Part shown: positions 9,701-17,957 of the stretch, piece after piece
How positions within the stretch are numbered: position 1 is the first letter of the stretch
How the letters are laid out: every line of letters begins with the position of its first letter
Source of the DNA: Chitinophagales bacterium
GTDB lineage: Bacteria > Bacteroidota > Bacteroidia > Chitinophagales > Chitinophagaceae
Assembly: GCA_017303395.1 (NCBI GenBank)
Contig: JAFLBN010000001.1
Coordinates: forward strand, 124,001-188,000
Direction of reading: 5' to 3'
DNA length: 64,000 nucleotides
Translations under genes and position numbers: made by a program
The notes under the pieces: generated by a model
What the model saw: only the letters and a program-made list of their open reading frames with translations
Database searches by the model: none
What the model was told of the DNA's origin: nothing

Positions 9701-9794
9701 TATCTAAACCAAATTTTCTAAATGGAACTTCCTGTGCATTGCAATGCAACACCTGCGAAACAAAGAGGAATATGAAAAGTACCAGTATCCGCAT
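6729..9794 (-). CDS. Propeller-sensor histidine kinase, LytS type
   Basis: Large membrane sensor with a signal peptide (MRILVLFIFLFVSQVLHCNAQ) and a periplasmic two-component-regulator beta-propeller. Its first blades are easy to see: GLPSNRVYSFTQDRDGYIW, then GLPSSDVWKVQEDQYG. A Y_Y_Y-like beta domain follows (about 680-760), then one membrane helix (RIFWIAGILGFMLFVYAIII). The His_kinase core has the phospho-His in INPHFIFNT at about residue 822, and an HATPase with ENAINHG and EDDGVG. I chose ATG 9794 rather than 9821 because the signal peptide begins there. The regulator gene overlaps its 3' end. The ligand is unknown. Confidence 0.92.
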   Translation of the reverse strand: MRILVLFIFLFVSQVLHCNAQEVPFRKFGLDNGLPSNRVYSFTQDRDGYIWVATEGGVVKYNGYSFKVFTTRDGLPSSDVWKVQEDQYGRKWLHCYANELGYIKDDVYHKINYKFTKLFKPGNMVEVDDKMAMSYYKDERFRLILIDRNDNVTEIKSLDKYSLKLLMPDKYMYLDMDGDNRMVRMQYRNGSFVFIDSLCKNHFNGLHTRAEGVMNDILISYRNNTTYFSLYNLKTCENIDHSLEEYGGSKNEEISVMHVFPDSMYIFSNKAIYDFNQKAEFVRRTVHFEQFGDTPLVVSRYKDIAGNMWYGTLDGGGTMIPYKQMLLNKNKTVEGGENLLFRNNIKGSVLFWYQRKLGKPVFMQNGVEYNLSFPSPSQYVFTNAIDDKNWVLLYTNGLYKYNTTTKAITDMLHNKAVVFDSLYGVQYLKIAKHLAGSATRFIISDSLKSQVFSGARSIVSLDSNRFLMMSSDRVHELLFKDDTVVLSDIHQGRFLSYYKIDKLGLSIHYNSKNFVLADYKNGKYYKYDESFLNRIGIKDIINIASDKYNNLYLHTRNKIYCFNIATFATEEIDIPFQLAEAQFSVYNDYLFVIGPAGIAFRKINGPSSFGELRAIPQLTNAFYNQVYDFNIDDKGLVYINTDKGMYTDTVARLLHSDAAIKVREGNFMKLLLMEPFVRNVRTNDTLILNGDITSVQFDFINLYGKGQLQYVYTIDNKKTSSNTSGELFFPDMVPERYYKVKVRVTDFIWESKEYSFYIYKEPYWWQAQRNVRIFWIAGILGFMLFVYAIIIITRHYTYQASEKKSRLLDLELRAVYSQINPHFIFNTLSSALFFIDKKKFDEAYTHVSKFSKLLRSYLNSSQERFITLSEEISMLRNYIELQQTRFEERFDFDIVVENKIPADNVKIPSLLLQPLIENAINHGLFHKQGKGTLIISFVQGASSDELICIIEDDGVGRQRAAEIKQENTVQYKSYGTKLTRRLIHIFNEYEDMNISMEYIDKHEPDTGTIVKLTIRNLKYEA

Positions 9795-9884
9795 TGCCAG
9801 AATAAATACAATGATACACAATAAATATGACGTTTGTCATAGCCCGCAAATCTATGAGACCTACCTTTGCACAAAGCTTTTTGA

Positions 9885-10277
9885 ATGAATGATATTGCGA
9901 ACATAGACGACATAAAACTATTGGTAAACAGCTTTTACGACGATGTAAAAAAAGACGAAACAATAGGCTACATATTTAACGAGATAATAGGTGAAGACTG
10001 GAGCCACCACCTGCCCATCATGTACACTTTCTGGAACACCGTATTGTTTGGCGAAGCCGGCTATACAGGCAACCCGGTGCGCAAACACGTGGAGCTGGAT
10101 AAAAAGACACCACTGAAAGCAGAACACTATACACGCTGGTTTGAATTATGGACTGCTACAACAGACAGGCTTTTTGCAGGAGAGGTAGCAGACAAGGCAA
10201 AAGAGCGTGCCAAAGCTATGGTGCAACTGATAGACATGAAAGTGCAATGGGCAAGAGAAGGTAAATCTATCATGTAA
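9885..10277 (+). CDS. Group III truncated haemoglobin
   Basis: A 130-aa globin of the trHb3 (P) class. Features seen are LVNSFYDDVKKDETIGYIFN at the B/C region, HHLPIMYTFWNTVLFG, the proximal-His segment RKHVELDKKTPLKAEHYTRWFELW, and the conserved C-terminal helix. Such proteins bind O2 or NO and are linked to respiration or nitrosative stress. A TACCTTTG element at 9862-9869 fits a Bacteroidota -7 box 15 bp before the start. The gene is divergent from the sensor kinase and lies 39 bp before adenine deaminase. Confidence 0.9.
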   Translation: MNDIANIDDIKLLVNSFYDDVKKDETIGYIFNEIIGEDWSHHLPIMYTFWNTVLFGEAGYTGNPVRKHVELDKKTPLKAEHYTRWFELWTATTDRLFAGEVADKAKERAKAMVQLIDMKVQWAREGKSIM

Positions 10278-10316
10278 ATAATATGACAGAATGCTGCGTA
10301 CTTAGTACTTTTAGGT

Positions 10317-11954
10317 ATGCATTCATTCACCATAACAGGCAGGCTGATAGATGTACATAACAAACGCATCTACCCAGCCGGCATTACAGTAAAAGAAGGC
10401 ATTATTGCTGCCATAGAAGAAAGCAACGATGTTGCAGACCAATACATACTCCCCGGTTTTGTAGATGCACATGTGCATATAGAAAGCTCTATGCTGGTGC
10501 CAACCGCATTTGCACGCATGGCAGTAGTACATGGCACTGTTGCTACCGTTTCAGACCCGCACGAGATTGCAAATGTATGCGGTGTAGCTGGTGTGCAGTA
10601 CATGATAGACAATAGCAAGCAAACACCTTTCAAAATATTCTTTGGCGCACCATCGTGCGTGCCTGCAACTTTCTTTGAAACGGCAGGCGCACATATAGAT
10701 GCAGGAGCTGTAAAGACATTACTCGACAATCCGGATATATGGTACCTGACGGAGATGATGAACTACCCCGGCGTGCTATATAAAGACGAAGAGGTGATGG
10801 CGAAGATTGCCGCGGCAAAAGCAGTAAACAAACCTATAGACGGGCATGCTCCCGGGCTGCGTGGCGAGCAGGCAATGGCTTACGCAAGTGCAGGCATTAC
10901 TACCGACCATGAATGTTTTACACTGGAAGAAGCGCTTGACAAGATAGCCGCAGGTATGCGCATCATCATACGAGAAGGCAGTGCAGCTAAAAACTTTGAG
11001 GCCCTGCACACGCTACTGAAAACACACCCCGAGCGCGTGATGTTTTGTAGCGACGATAAACACCCCGACGACCTTGTGCTGCACCACATCAACGGATTGG
11101 TGAAGCGGGCATTGCAAAAGGGATATGATTTGTTTGATGTATTGCGCGCTGCGTGCACCAACCCTGTTGCACATTACAATATACCTGTAGGACAACTGCG
11201 TGTGGGCGATGCTGCAGATTTCATTACCATCAACAACACAGACAGCTTTGATGTGTTGCAAACATATATCGGCGGCAGGTTGGTAGCAGAGAAAGGACGT
11301 TATTTACTGCCGCATGTAGCAGTGCAGCCCATCAACAACTTTGCAGCCACACATAAAACACCTGCAGACTTTGCTGTACCAGCACAGAAAACTGGCAATA
11401 CCATCCGCGTGATAGAAGCTATAGAAGGACAACTTGTAACCAACGAATTGATTGCAGGCAAGAAGGTGATGGATGGAAATATAGTAACAGATACAGCAAA
11501 CGATATACTGAAAATAGCTGTGGTGAATCGTTACTATCCTGACTCCGAGGTAGCTACTGCATTCATTAAAAACTTCGGGCTGCAAAGAGGTGCTATTGCA
11601 TCAACCGTTGCACACGATTGCCACAATATAATTGTAGTGGGTGTAGATGATGCATCTATATGTCAGGCTGTAAATGCATTGATAGATTGCAAGGGCGGTG
11701 TAGCAGTATGCGATGGTAATAATACAGAAGTGATGCCGCTACCTATTGCCGGATTGATGACTGATGGCGATGGATATGAAGTTGCTGCACAATATGCCGC
11801 GCTGGATGCCAAAGCCAAAGAACTGGGCACAAAACTGAAAGCACCTTTCATGACACTATCCTTTATGGCATTACTGGTTATACCTGCATTGAAGCTGAGC
11901 GACAAAGGACTGTTTGATGGTGCAGGCTTTAAGTTTACCGATGTAGAAATATAG
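10317..11954 (+). CDS. ade: Adenine deaminase
   Basis: Metal-dependent deaminase of the Ade family, converting adenine to hypoxanthine and ammonia in purine salvage. The amidohydrolase core shows the first metal motif GFVDAHVHIESSM, then TVSDPHEIANVCG, DGHAPGL, TDHECFTLEEA and FCSDDKHPDD. The C-terminal adenine-deaminase domain ends in the family-typical PFMTLSFMALLVIPALKLSDKGLFD. The 545 aa length is normal. It reads in the same direction as the haemoglobin gene and ends at a strong bidirectional terminator. Confidence 0.95.
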   Translation: MHSFTITGRLIDVHNKRIYPAGITVKEGIIAAIEESNDVADQYILPGFVDAHVHIESSMLVPTAFARMAVVHGTVATVSDPHEIANVCGVAGVQYMIDNSKQTPFKIFFGAPSCVPATFFETAGAHIDAGAVKTLLDNPDIWYLTEMMNYPGVLYKDEEVMAKIAAAKAVNKPIDGHAPGLRGEQAMAYASAGITTDHECFTLEEALDKIAAGMRIIIREGSAAKNFEALHTLLKTHPERVMFCSDDKHPDDLVLHHINGLVKRALQKGYDLFDVLRAACTNPVAHYNIPVGQLRVGDAADFITINNTDSFDVLQTYIGGRLVAEKGRYLLPHVAVQPINNFAATHKTPADFAVPAQKTGNTIRVIEAIEGQLVTNELIAGKKVMDGNIVTDTANDILKIAVVNRYYPDSEVATAFIKNFGLQRGAIASTVAHDCHNIIVVGVDDASICQAVNALIDCKGGVAVCDGNNTEVMPLPIAGLMTDGDGYEVAAQYAALDAKAKELGTKLKAPFMTLSFMALLVIPALKLSDKGLFDGAGFKFTDVEI

Positions 11955-11970
11955 ACTAGCTGATAAAAGA

Positions 11971-11997
11971 AAAGCCCCGACATGTCGGGGCTTTTTT
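11971..11997. terminator. Bidirectional terminator between ade and the aminotransferase gene
   Basis: Stem aaagccccgacatgtcggggcttt with a T run on the plus strand and an A run opposite. It serves two convergent genes. Confidence 0.9.
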
Positions 11998-12013
11998 ATG
12001 ATGTGTTGTACTA

Positions 12014-13204
12014 TTAGTTGTTGTAAGCTTTCAGTGCAGCTTCCAGACAATCCATAGCACCGTTTATGTCGTCTGTGTTCAACACATATGCCAGGCGCAC
12101 TTCGTTGCGGCCTTTGCCCGGTGTAGCATAGAAGCCCGCAGCAGGTGCCATCATAACCGTAGCACCATTGTGAGAGAATTCTTCCAGCAACCACTGACAG
12201 AATTTTTCGCTGTCGTCAACAGGTAGTTGTGCTATTGCATAGAATGCACCACCCGGCATAGGGCATTTAACCCCTTGCATAGCCTCCAGGCGAGCTACCA
12301 GCAAATCGCGGCGCTTGTTATATTCTGCATGCACTTCATCAAAATAATCAGCAGGCAAATCAACCGCTGCCTCACCCAGTATTTGTGCAAATGATGGTGG
12401 GCTCAGACGTGCCTGTGCAAATTTCATAGCGGCATCCAGCACTTGTTGGTTCTTGGTAACAAAAGCACCTATACGGCCACCGCATGCGCTATAGCGTTTA
12501 GAGATAGTATCCATCAGGATAGCATGGTCTTCCAAACCTTCTATAGACAGTGCAGAGATGTGTTTTTTGCCATCGTAACAAAACTCACGATATGCTTCGT
12601 CACTGAAAAGGAACAGGTCGTGTTTCAGACATATTTCTTTCAGTACCTCCAACTCCTCACGGCTATACAAATAGCCTGTAGGATTGTTAGGGTTGCATAT
12701 CATGATGGCTTTAGTACGTGTAGTCACCGCTTTTTCAAAAGCCTCGATTGGTGGCAGCGCAAAGCCATCGTCAATAGTAGATGGTATAGGCACTACTTTT
12801 ACACCAGCACTTGTAGCAAAGCCATTGTAGTTGGCATAGAATGGCTCTGGGATGATGATTTCATCGCCCGGATCCATGCAGCTCATAATAGCAAACAGGA
12901 TAGCTTCAGAACCACCTGTTGTTACTATCACCTGATTGTGATTGATGTTTACATTGTTGCGGCCATAATACTCTACCAGTTTTTTGCGATAGCTTTCAAA
13001 GCCTGCGCTGTGGCTGTATTCCAACACCTTCATATCTACGTGGCGCACAGCATCCAGTATTGCTTTGGGTGTTTCTATATCTGGTTGTCCAATGTTTAAG
13101 TGGTAAACTTTAGTGCCACGCTTTTTTGCAGCTTCTGCAAATGGCACCAATTTCCTGATGGGAGAAGGGGGCATCTGTGCCCCGCGATGTGAAATTACCG
13201 GCAT
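12014..13204 (-). CDS. Class I PLP-dependent aminotransferase (AspC-like)
   Basis: Fold-type I aminotransferase of the aspartate/aromatic branch. The PLP lysine is in DTISKRYSACGGRIG. The substrate-carboxylate Arg is in the C-terminal NEVRLAYVLN segment, and ICNPNNPTG and FSDEAYREF are conserved cofactor motifs. I started at ATG 13204 (MPVISHRGAQMPPSPIRKL) because the 12 residues before it in the open frame do not fit the family. Substrate specificity cannot be told; aspartate or a related dicarboxylic amino acid is the default guess. Confidence 0.9.
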   Translation of the reverse strand: MPVISHRGAQMPPSPIRKLVPFAEAAKKRGTKVYHLNIGQPDIETPKAILDAVRHVDMKVLEYSHSAGFESYRKKLVEYYGRNNVNINHNQVIVTTGGSEAILFAIMSCMDPGDEIIIPEPFYANYNGFATSAGVKVVPIPSTIDDGFALPPIEAFEKAVTTRTKAIMICNPNNPTGYLYSREELEVLKEICLKHDLFLFSDEAYREFCYDGKKHISALSIEGLEDHAILMDTISKRYSACGGRIGAFVTKNQQVLDAAMKFAQARLSPPSFAQILGEAAVDLPADYFDEVHAEYNKRRDLLVARLEAMQGVKCPMPGGAFYAIAQLPVDDSEKFCQWLLEEFSHNGATVMMAPAAGFYATPGKGRNEVRLAYVLNTDDINGAMDCLEAALKAYNN

Positions 13205-13252
13205 GGCGCAAAAATAGAAAACGGCGGGCTTATTTGGCACTTTATTGCAATA

Positions 13253-13279
13253 AAATAGCCCCGATACACGGGGCTATTT
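13253..13279 (-). terminator. Terminator after the DUF1573 pair
   Basis: Stem aaatagccccg, loop atac, cggggctattt, lying just downstream of the minus-strand DUF1573 genes. Confidence 0.8.
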
Positions 13280-13301
13280 ATATTGAAGATGATAATTTGA
13301 A

Positions 13302-13718
13302 TTATCCTTTTGTAGGTTCCGGCTCTTTGGCAGCCACTACAGTACCCTTTATGCGGAGTTCGTAGCGCTCTTTACCACCTTGCCCACCAGCGTTCGATTT
13401 GATATAAATGTACTTGCTGAACGGTGCCACGCGGCCTACTGTATTATACTCAACAGTTATTTTACCTGCTTGTCCGGGCAGAATCGGCTGTTTAGGCCAA
13501 GATGGCTTTGTACATCCGCAGTCTGCAGTTGCATCGTAAATGATCAAAGGTTCTTTACCTGTATTTGTAAATTCGAAGTCGTACTTAACTGTCGGACCTT
13601 CTTTAATAGTACCGAAGTCGTGCAATTCTCCGTTTTTGAACTTAAACTGCGGTCCGTTCTGCGCATTTACCACAAAAGCAGTAAAAGCAAGCATGATTGT
13701 TACAAACAACTGTTTCAT
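13302..13718 (-). CDS. DUF1573 secreted protein (second of tandem pair)
   Basis: Exported protein with a signal peptide ending VVNAQ and one DUF1573 Ig-like domain: HDFGTIKEGPTVKYDFEFTN, the paired-Cys motif ATADCGCTKPSWP, then PGQAGKITVEYNT and PFSKYIYIKSNA. DUF1573 proteins are numerous in Bacteroidota and their function is not established. The gene follows a paralogue by 33 bp in the same direction, so they form a small operon ended by the 13253-13279 terminator. Confidence 0.9.
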   Translation of the reverse strand: MKQLFVTIMLAFTAFVVNAQNGPQFKFKNGELHDFGTIKEGPTVKYDFEFTNTGKEPLIIYDATADCGCTKPSWPKQPILPGQAGKITVEYNTVGRVAPFSKYIYIKSNAGGQGGKERYELRIKGTVVAAKEPEPTKG

Positions 13719-13751
13719 ATCCTGTCTGTTATTTCGTTTGTCTTATTAAGA

Positions 13752-14249
13752 TTATTGAGTCTTCATCATAGACTTGTTGGCAGGCACTGAAGATTCAGGT
13801 GCTTTCTCAACATTACCTTTGATAGTCAATACTTTAACACCTGCGTTTGATGTTACAGTGATTGTTTTGTTGAAGCCACCAGGACGGCCTGCAGTGTGGT
13901 AAACAGCTTTGATAACTGATTTTTTACCAGGCAGTACAGGTTCTTTAGACCATTCAGGAGCTGTACAACCGCAAGATGCAGTTACTGCACTCAGGATAAC
14001 AGGTTCTTTACCTGTGTTTTTGAATTCAAATTTGAACTCAGCATCAGGACCTTCAGCAACCGTACCAAAGTCGTGCATGTCTGTTTTGAATTCCATGTTT
14101 TCAGGCTTCAGAGAAGATGTTGTGTTAGAAGCTTCTTTTGGTGCAGCTTGGTCTGCAGCGCCATGGTTATGACCAGCGTGGCTGTCTTGTGCCATAGCAA
14201 AGCCGCTTGTCAGGGCGATAAGTCCGAGAGAAAGTAAAACCTTTTTCAT
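13752..14249 (-). CDS. DUF1573 secreted protein with His-rich linker
   Basis: Paralogue of the downstream gene. The signal peptide ends at about SGFAMAQ. Right after it comes a short metal-binding-like stretch, DSHAGHNHGAADQ, then a linker and the DUF1573 domain with MHDFGTVAEGPDAEFKFEF, the VTASCGCTAPEW Cys motif and GGFNKTITVTSNAG. The His-rich N-terminus is absent from the second copy. First gene of the two-gene unit. Exact role unknown. Confidence 0.9.
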   Translation of the reverse strand: MKKVLLSLGLIALTSGFAMAQDSHAGHNHGAADQAAPKEASNTTSSLKPENMEFKTDMHDFGTVAEGPDAEFKFEFKNTGKEPVILSAVTASCGCTAPEWSKEPVLPGKKSVIKAVYHTAGRPGGFNKTITVTSNAGVKVLTIKGNVEKAPESSVPANKSMMKTQ

Positions 14250-14393
14250 TTTCGATTATTGTTTTAATTGATCAATACAAATTTAATACCATAGACATGC
14301 AATAAACATTTAAAGGGTTGTTAATACCCTGTTAAGTATGCTTATTTTTGCCTGATTCCCAAATTTAGGTATTAATCCTGACTTACGATACAG

Positions 14394-14966
14394 ATGGCAG
14401 ACTTTGAAATAGATATTAAAGAATGTATTAAAGCAATAGAAAATGGCGGCACTATTCTGTACCCTACAGACACTGTCTGGGGCATTGGTTGCGATGCTAC
14501 CGACGAAGCCGCGATAGAAAAGGTATTTGCCCTGAAAAACAGGCCAAAAGAGAAAAGCCTGATAGTATTGCTTGCAGATGCCAAAGACGTATTGCAATAT
14601 GTAGCAGCCCCACCACCCGACATTATAGCCATATTGGAGTCTTTTGACAGACCTACAACTGTAATATATGAGGGTGCTATAGGCTTTGCAGACAATGCGG
14701 TGAACGAAAACGGCAGTATAGCCATCCGTGTAACGAATGACCCTTTCTGCAAGGCACTCATCAAACGTATGCAGAAACCATTGGTTTCTACGTCTGCCAA
14801 CATCAGCGGTGAACCCACGGCATCTTTCTACAACCAGATATCGCCTGCAATCATCAACGGCGTAGATTATGTAGTACAGTACAGGCAGGATGATACAGAA
14901 CCCAAGCAACCATCGCGACTGGTAAAAATGGATGATGATGGCAATATGGAAGTATTACGCCCTTAA
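14394..14966 (+). CDS. YrdC/Sua5-type threonylcarbamoyl-AMP synthase
   Basis: YrdC-domain protein that makes threonylcarbamoyl-AMP from threonine, bicarbonate and ATP for the t6A37 modification of tRNAs. Family motifs are GGTILYPTDTVWGIGCDA, KNRPKEKSLIVLLAD, RPTTVIYEG, SIAIRVTNDPFC and PLVSTSANISGEP. It has only the catalytic domain (190 aa), without the Sua5 C-terminal domain. A second, longer YrdC protein is encoded at 52733-53689, so the genome is redundant for this function or one copy has another role. It overlaps no gene and is followed 24 bp later by the CCA enzyme, a fitting tRNA-maturation pairing. Confidence 0.92.
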   Translation: MADFEIDIKECIKAIENGGTILYPTDTVWGIGCDATDEAAIEKVFALKNRPKEKSLIVLLADAKDVLQYVAAPPPDIIAILESFDRPTTVIYEGAIGFADNAVNENGSIAIRVTNDPFCKALIKRMQKPLVSTSANISGEPTASFYNQISPAIINGVDYVVQYRQDDTEPKQPSRLVKMDDDGNMEVLRP

Positions 14967-14990
14967 ATAATAGTAGATTTGCCCCCGATA

Positions 14991-16409
14991 ATGGATATTG
15001 TTTGCACACCCGAAGAACTGGATTTACTACAACGCATAGCTAAGGCTGCACAGGCTATGAACGTACCCTGCTACCTGATAGGTGGCTTTGTACGCGATAA
15101 ACTGTTGGGCAGGCCAACTAAAGATGCCGATATAGTATGCGTGGGCAATGGTATAGAGCTGGCACATGCAGTGGCTGAGACCTACCCGCATAAACCAAGT
15201 GTCAATTTCTTTAAAAACTTCGGCACCGCTCAGTTCAACCTGAATGGATTTGATGTAGAGTTTGTAGGTGCACGCAAGGAGTCTTACAGCGAGCACAGCC
15301 GCAAGCCCGATGTAGAACCCGGCACGCTGGAAGACGACCAGAAACGCAGAGACTTCACCATCAATGCACTGGCCATCAGCCTGAATAAAGAAGATTTCGG
15401 GAAACTTGTTGACCCGTTTAACGGCATTGAAGACCTTAATAACAAACTGATACGCACACCGCTGGACCCTGATATCACATTCAGTGACGACCCGTTGCGT
15501 ATGATGCGTTGCATACGTTTTGCCAACCAGTTGAAGTTTGAGATACTGCCGGAAACTTTTGAAGCAATTGCAAGAAACAAGCAACGCATCAAAATCATTT
15601 CTGCAGAACGAATAGCTGATGAGCTGAATAAAATAATGCTCACCGATACGCCGTCTATAGGGCTTGACCTACTGTATCGCAGCGGATTGTTACACGAATT
15701 CTTTAAGCAGTTTACAGACCTTGCAGGTACAGAAATGATAGATGGTAAAGGCCACAAAGACAATTTCTACCACACGCTGCAGGTAATAGACAACGTAGCT
15801 GCACGTAGCAAAGACCTATGGCTACGCTGGGCAGCATTGCTGCACGATATAGGTAAGCCCCCTACCAAACGCTTTGAAGCGGGACATGGATGGACCTTTC
15901 ACGGGCATGATGCTGTGGGTGAAAAAATGGTGCCGCGCATCTTTAAACAGCTAAAGCTGCCACTGAATGAGAAGATGAAATATGTAGCCAAGCTGGTAGG
16001 CCTGCACCTGCGCCCCATCAGCCTGACGAAAGAAGACATAACAGACAGTGCTATGCGCCGCCTATTGTTTGATGCTGGCGAAGATCTGGAAGACCTGATG
16101 ATACTTTGCGAAAGCGACATCACTTCTAAAAACAGGCAAAAAGTAAAACGTTATCTGGAAAACTTTGAACTGGTAAAGAAACGCCTGAAAGAAGTAGAAG
16201 AAGCAGATAAGATACGCAACTGGCAACCACCCATCAGCGGAGAAGAAATCATGCAGCTCTTCAACCTGCAGCCAAGCCGCGATGTTGGCACACTTAAGAC
16301 TGCTATACGCGAGGCTATACTGGACGGAATGATACCTAACAATTACGATGCCGCATACGCTTATCTTGTAGAGAAAGCTGCATCTATGGGTTTACACCCT
16401 GCTAAATGA
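14991..16409 (+). CDS. cca: CCA tRNA nucleotidyltransferase with HD domain
   Basis: Class II polymerase-beta-type nucleotidyltransferase that adds or repairs the 3'-CCA of tRNAs. The head domain shows [22 protein letters not shown] with the catalytic DAD pair, then [10 protein letters not shown] and [15 protein letters not shown]. Downstream is an HD phosphohydrolase-like domain ([24 protein letters not shown]). The ATG at 14991 is preferred over TTG 14979 since it gives the shorter, normal N-terminus. It follows the YrdC gene closely and ends at a terminator. Confidence 0.94.
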   Translation: MDIVCTPEELDLLQRIAKAAQAMNVPCYLIGGFVRDKLLGRPTKDADIVCVGNGIELAHAVAETYPHKPSVNFFKNFGTAQFNLNGFDVEFVGARKESYSEHSRKPDVEPGTLEDDQKRRDFTINALAISLNKEDFGKLVDPFNGIEDLNNKLIRTPLDPDITFSDDPLRMMRCIRFANQLKFEILPETFEAIARNKQRIKIISAERIADELNKIMLTDTPSIGLDLLYRSGLLHEFFKQFTDLAGTEMIDGKGHKDNFYHTLQVIDNVAARSKDLWLRWAALLHDIGKPPTKRFEAGHGWTFHGHDAVGEKMVPRIFKQLKLPLNEKMKYVAKLVGLHLRPISLTKEDITDSAMRRLLFDAGEDLEDLMILCESDITSKNRQKVKRYLENFELVKKRLKEVEEADKIRNWQPPISGEEIMQLFNLQPSRDVGTLKTAIREAILDGMIPNNYDAAYAYLVEKAASMGLHPAK

Positions 16410-16431
16410 TTTTTGATATTTTCTATAACAA

Positions 16432-16458
16432 AAAAGCCACTCTTTCGAGTGGCTTTTT
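16432..16458. terminator. Bidirectional terminator after cca
   Basis: Stem aaaagccactc, loop ttt, gagtggctttt with flanking A and T tracts. It separates convergent cca and the lipoprotein gene. Confidence 0.9.
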
Positions 16459-16488
16459 GCTTTCTTTGATTATGCTCGTAATGTGAGA

Positions 16489-17796
16489 TTAATATTTAGT
16501 AGTGTTAGGTGTCCAGTTAGTCCAACCTTTAGTCCAGTCTGTACCAACAATAGCACCAAGGCCATTTGTTGCAGCAGGAGAACCAGCTTTAGGACTGAAA
16601 TCAGGAGCTGTCAGGTTGAATGGATTATTCAATTGTGCATCATCAGCGCTAGCCAGTTTCACACAACCATCTGCAGTTGCTTTAGTTTCAACTTCAGCAG
16701 CTGTCATAGCCGTAACATCAGAACCTATTTTGAAAGTGCTTGCAACAGCGTGTACCAGGTTATTTTTGAATTCAGACAAACCATCTTTGTAAGCTTGTAC
16801 TGTAGCGTTAGACTCCATAGAGAAACCACCTTTCTGATAACCAATCAGGATAGATTTTGTAAGAGAGAATCTTACAGCACGACGCCAGCGGTTTGCAAAG
16901 TTGTGGTTTGCAGCAGTACCTGCAGCATTGTTAGGGCCTACCAGTGTGAAGTTTACAAGAACAGGACGTGTGTACGGAGTAGCAGTAGTACCTGTACCAT
17001 CGTTATCTGCTTCAATACCGTTACCGGCATCACCCGCATCCACAAAAGAAGGATCACGAAGAGAAATTGCGTTTGTGATAGTACCTGTATAACCGAAATC
17101 GAAATCATAATCGTCATCAGCCGTACCATAAGCAATCAGGTTTTTACAATTTACTGTACCACCAAAGAATTCGTAAGCATCGTCGTTACCATAAGTAACC
17201 ATGATATTTTCGATAGTAGTACCGTTACCTACACCACCCAGTGTAAGACCGTTGATTTCTGAACCCGGAGCAGCAGCAATACCTGCATATTCTATACGTA
17301 CATATTTCAGTACACCAGAGTTATCGTTAGCATTGTTACCACCATAAGAGCGGCTCACACCACCTTCGATAGTTGGAGGCGTAGCGCGGTTTGTTGGTGC
17401 ATCACCAAGGATGATGATGCCACCCCAGTCGCCCGGTTTGCGGCTACCTGCAGCCATACCCGATGTAAATACGATAGGGCTTGATGCAGTACCTTCTGCC
17501 ATTATTTTACCACCTTTTTCAATGATAAGCGCACCTTTGTCGGTTACATCACTCTTAATGATTGTACCTGCAGGAATTGTCAATGTAGCACCTGCTTTTA
17601 CATACACATATCCTTTCAGCGTGTATGCCTGTGTGTTTTTTAATGTTCTGTTTGTAGAGATGTCGCCAGACAATGTGTAGTTTTCGTTATCTACTACTGG
17701 TGTTGTTTCTTCATCGTCTTTTTTACAAGAAGTAACAGTTGTAGTCAGCGCCAGACTACCAATAAGCATCAGAGATAAGAATTTCTGAAATTTCAT
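16489..17796 (-). CDS. Beta-helix-like outer-membrane lipoprotein, partner of the TonB receptor
   Basis: Exported lipoprotein: MKFQKFLSLMLIGSLALTTT with a lipobox ending at Cys in TVTSCKKDDEET. The mature part reads as a right-handed beta-helix, with successive strands such as LTIPAGTIIKSD, GALIIEKGGKIMAEG, GVLKYVRIEYAG and TIENIMVTYGNDDAYEFFGGTV. Start ATG 17796 was picked because the signal peptide begins there. It lies just downstream of a TonB-dependent receptor but has its own promoter: a TACTTTTG element (17816-17823) and a four-repeat 11-bp array like the one before the receptor gene. A phosphate-limitation role is inferred from that only. Confidence 0.8.
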   Translation of the reverse strand: MKFQKFLSLMLIGSLALTTTVTSCKKDDEETTPVVDNENYTLSGDISTNRTLKNTQAYTLKGYVYVKAGATLTIPAGTIIKSDVTDKGALIIEKGGKIMAEGTASSPIVFTSGMAAGSRKPGDWGGIIILGDAPTNRATPPTIEGGVSRSYGGNNANDNSGVLKYVRIEYAGIAAAPGSEINGLTLGGVGNGTTIENIMVTYGNDDAYEFFGGTVNCKNLIAYGTADDDYDFDFGYTGTITNAISLRDPSFVDAGDAGNGIEADNDGTGTTATPYTRPVLVNFTLVGPNNAAGTAANHNFANRWRRAVRFSLTKSILIGYQKGGFSMESNATVQAYKDGLSEFKNNLVHAVASTFKIGSDVTAMTAAEVETKATADGCVKLASADDAQLNNPFNLTAPDFSPKAGSPAATNGLGAIVGTDWTKGWTNWTPNTTKY

Positions 17797-17815
17797 ACGT
17801 GGTTTAAATTTGACA

Positions 17816-17823
17816 CAAAAGTA
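17816..17823 (-). promoter_or_regulatory. -7 element (TACTTTTG) of the lipoprotein gene
   Basis: Exact match to the Bacteroidota TAnnTTTG element on the minus strand, 19 bp before the ATG. It lies 4 bp beyond the repeat array at 17828-17871. Confidence 0.65.
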
Positions 17824-17827
17824 GATG

Positions 17828-17871
17828 GGCAACATTACGTGTATATTAACGCCGCATTAAGCGAATGTTAA
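17828..17871 (-). promoter_or_regulatory. Pho-box-like array of four 11-bp direct repeats
   Basis: On the minus strand the units are TTAACATTCGC, TTAATGCGGCG, TTAATATACAC and GTAATGTTGCC, perfectly in phase at 11 bp. PhoB/PhoP-type regulators bind tandem 11-bp units in other phyla, often with a TTAAC core. The 4-bp gap to the -7 element is the same as in front of the TonB receptor gene. Confidence 0.7.
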
Positions 17872-17902
17872 GTATTATACCGTGACAAAAAATATTATAA
17901 AA

Positions 17903-17929
17903 TAAAAACGCGCGGCAAATGCCACGCGT
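17903..17929 (-). terminator. Terminator after the TonB receptor gene
   Basis: Stem acgcgcggca / tgccacgcgt, followed on the minus strand by TTTTTATT. It separates the receptor from the lipoprotein unit. Confidence 0.75.
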
Positions 17930-17957
17930 ATTATTATTTGTCTGAATTGCTATTCAA

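Noticed and set aside
12443..13099. Open frame opposite the aminotransferase gene
   Set aside because: Shadow of a clear PLP enzyme; its own translation has no family signature.
14310..14342. Three TTAA cores at 11-bp steps before the YrdC gene, like a Pho box
   Set aside because: Only TTAA is shared, the units otherwise differ, the gap to the -7-like TATTTTTG is 0 rather than 4 bp, and a tRNA-modification gene is an unlikely target.
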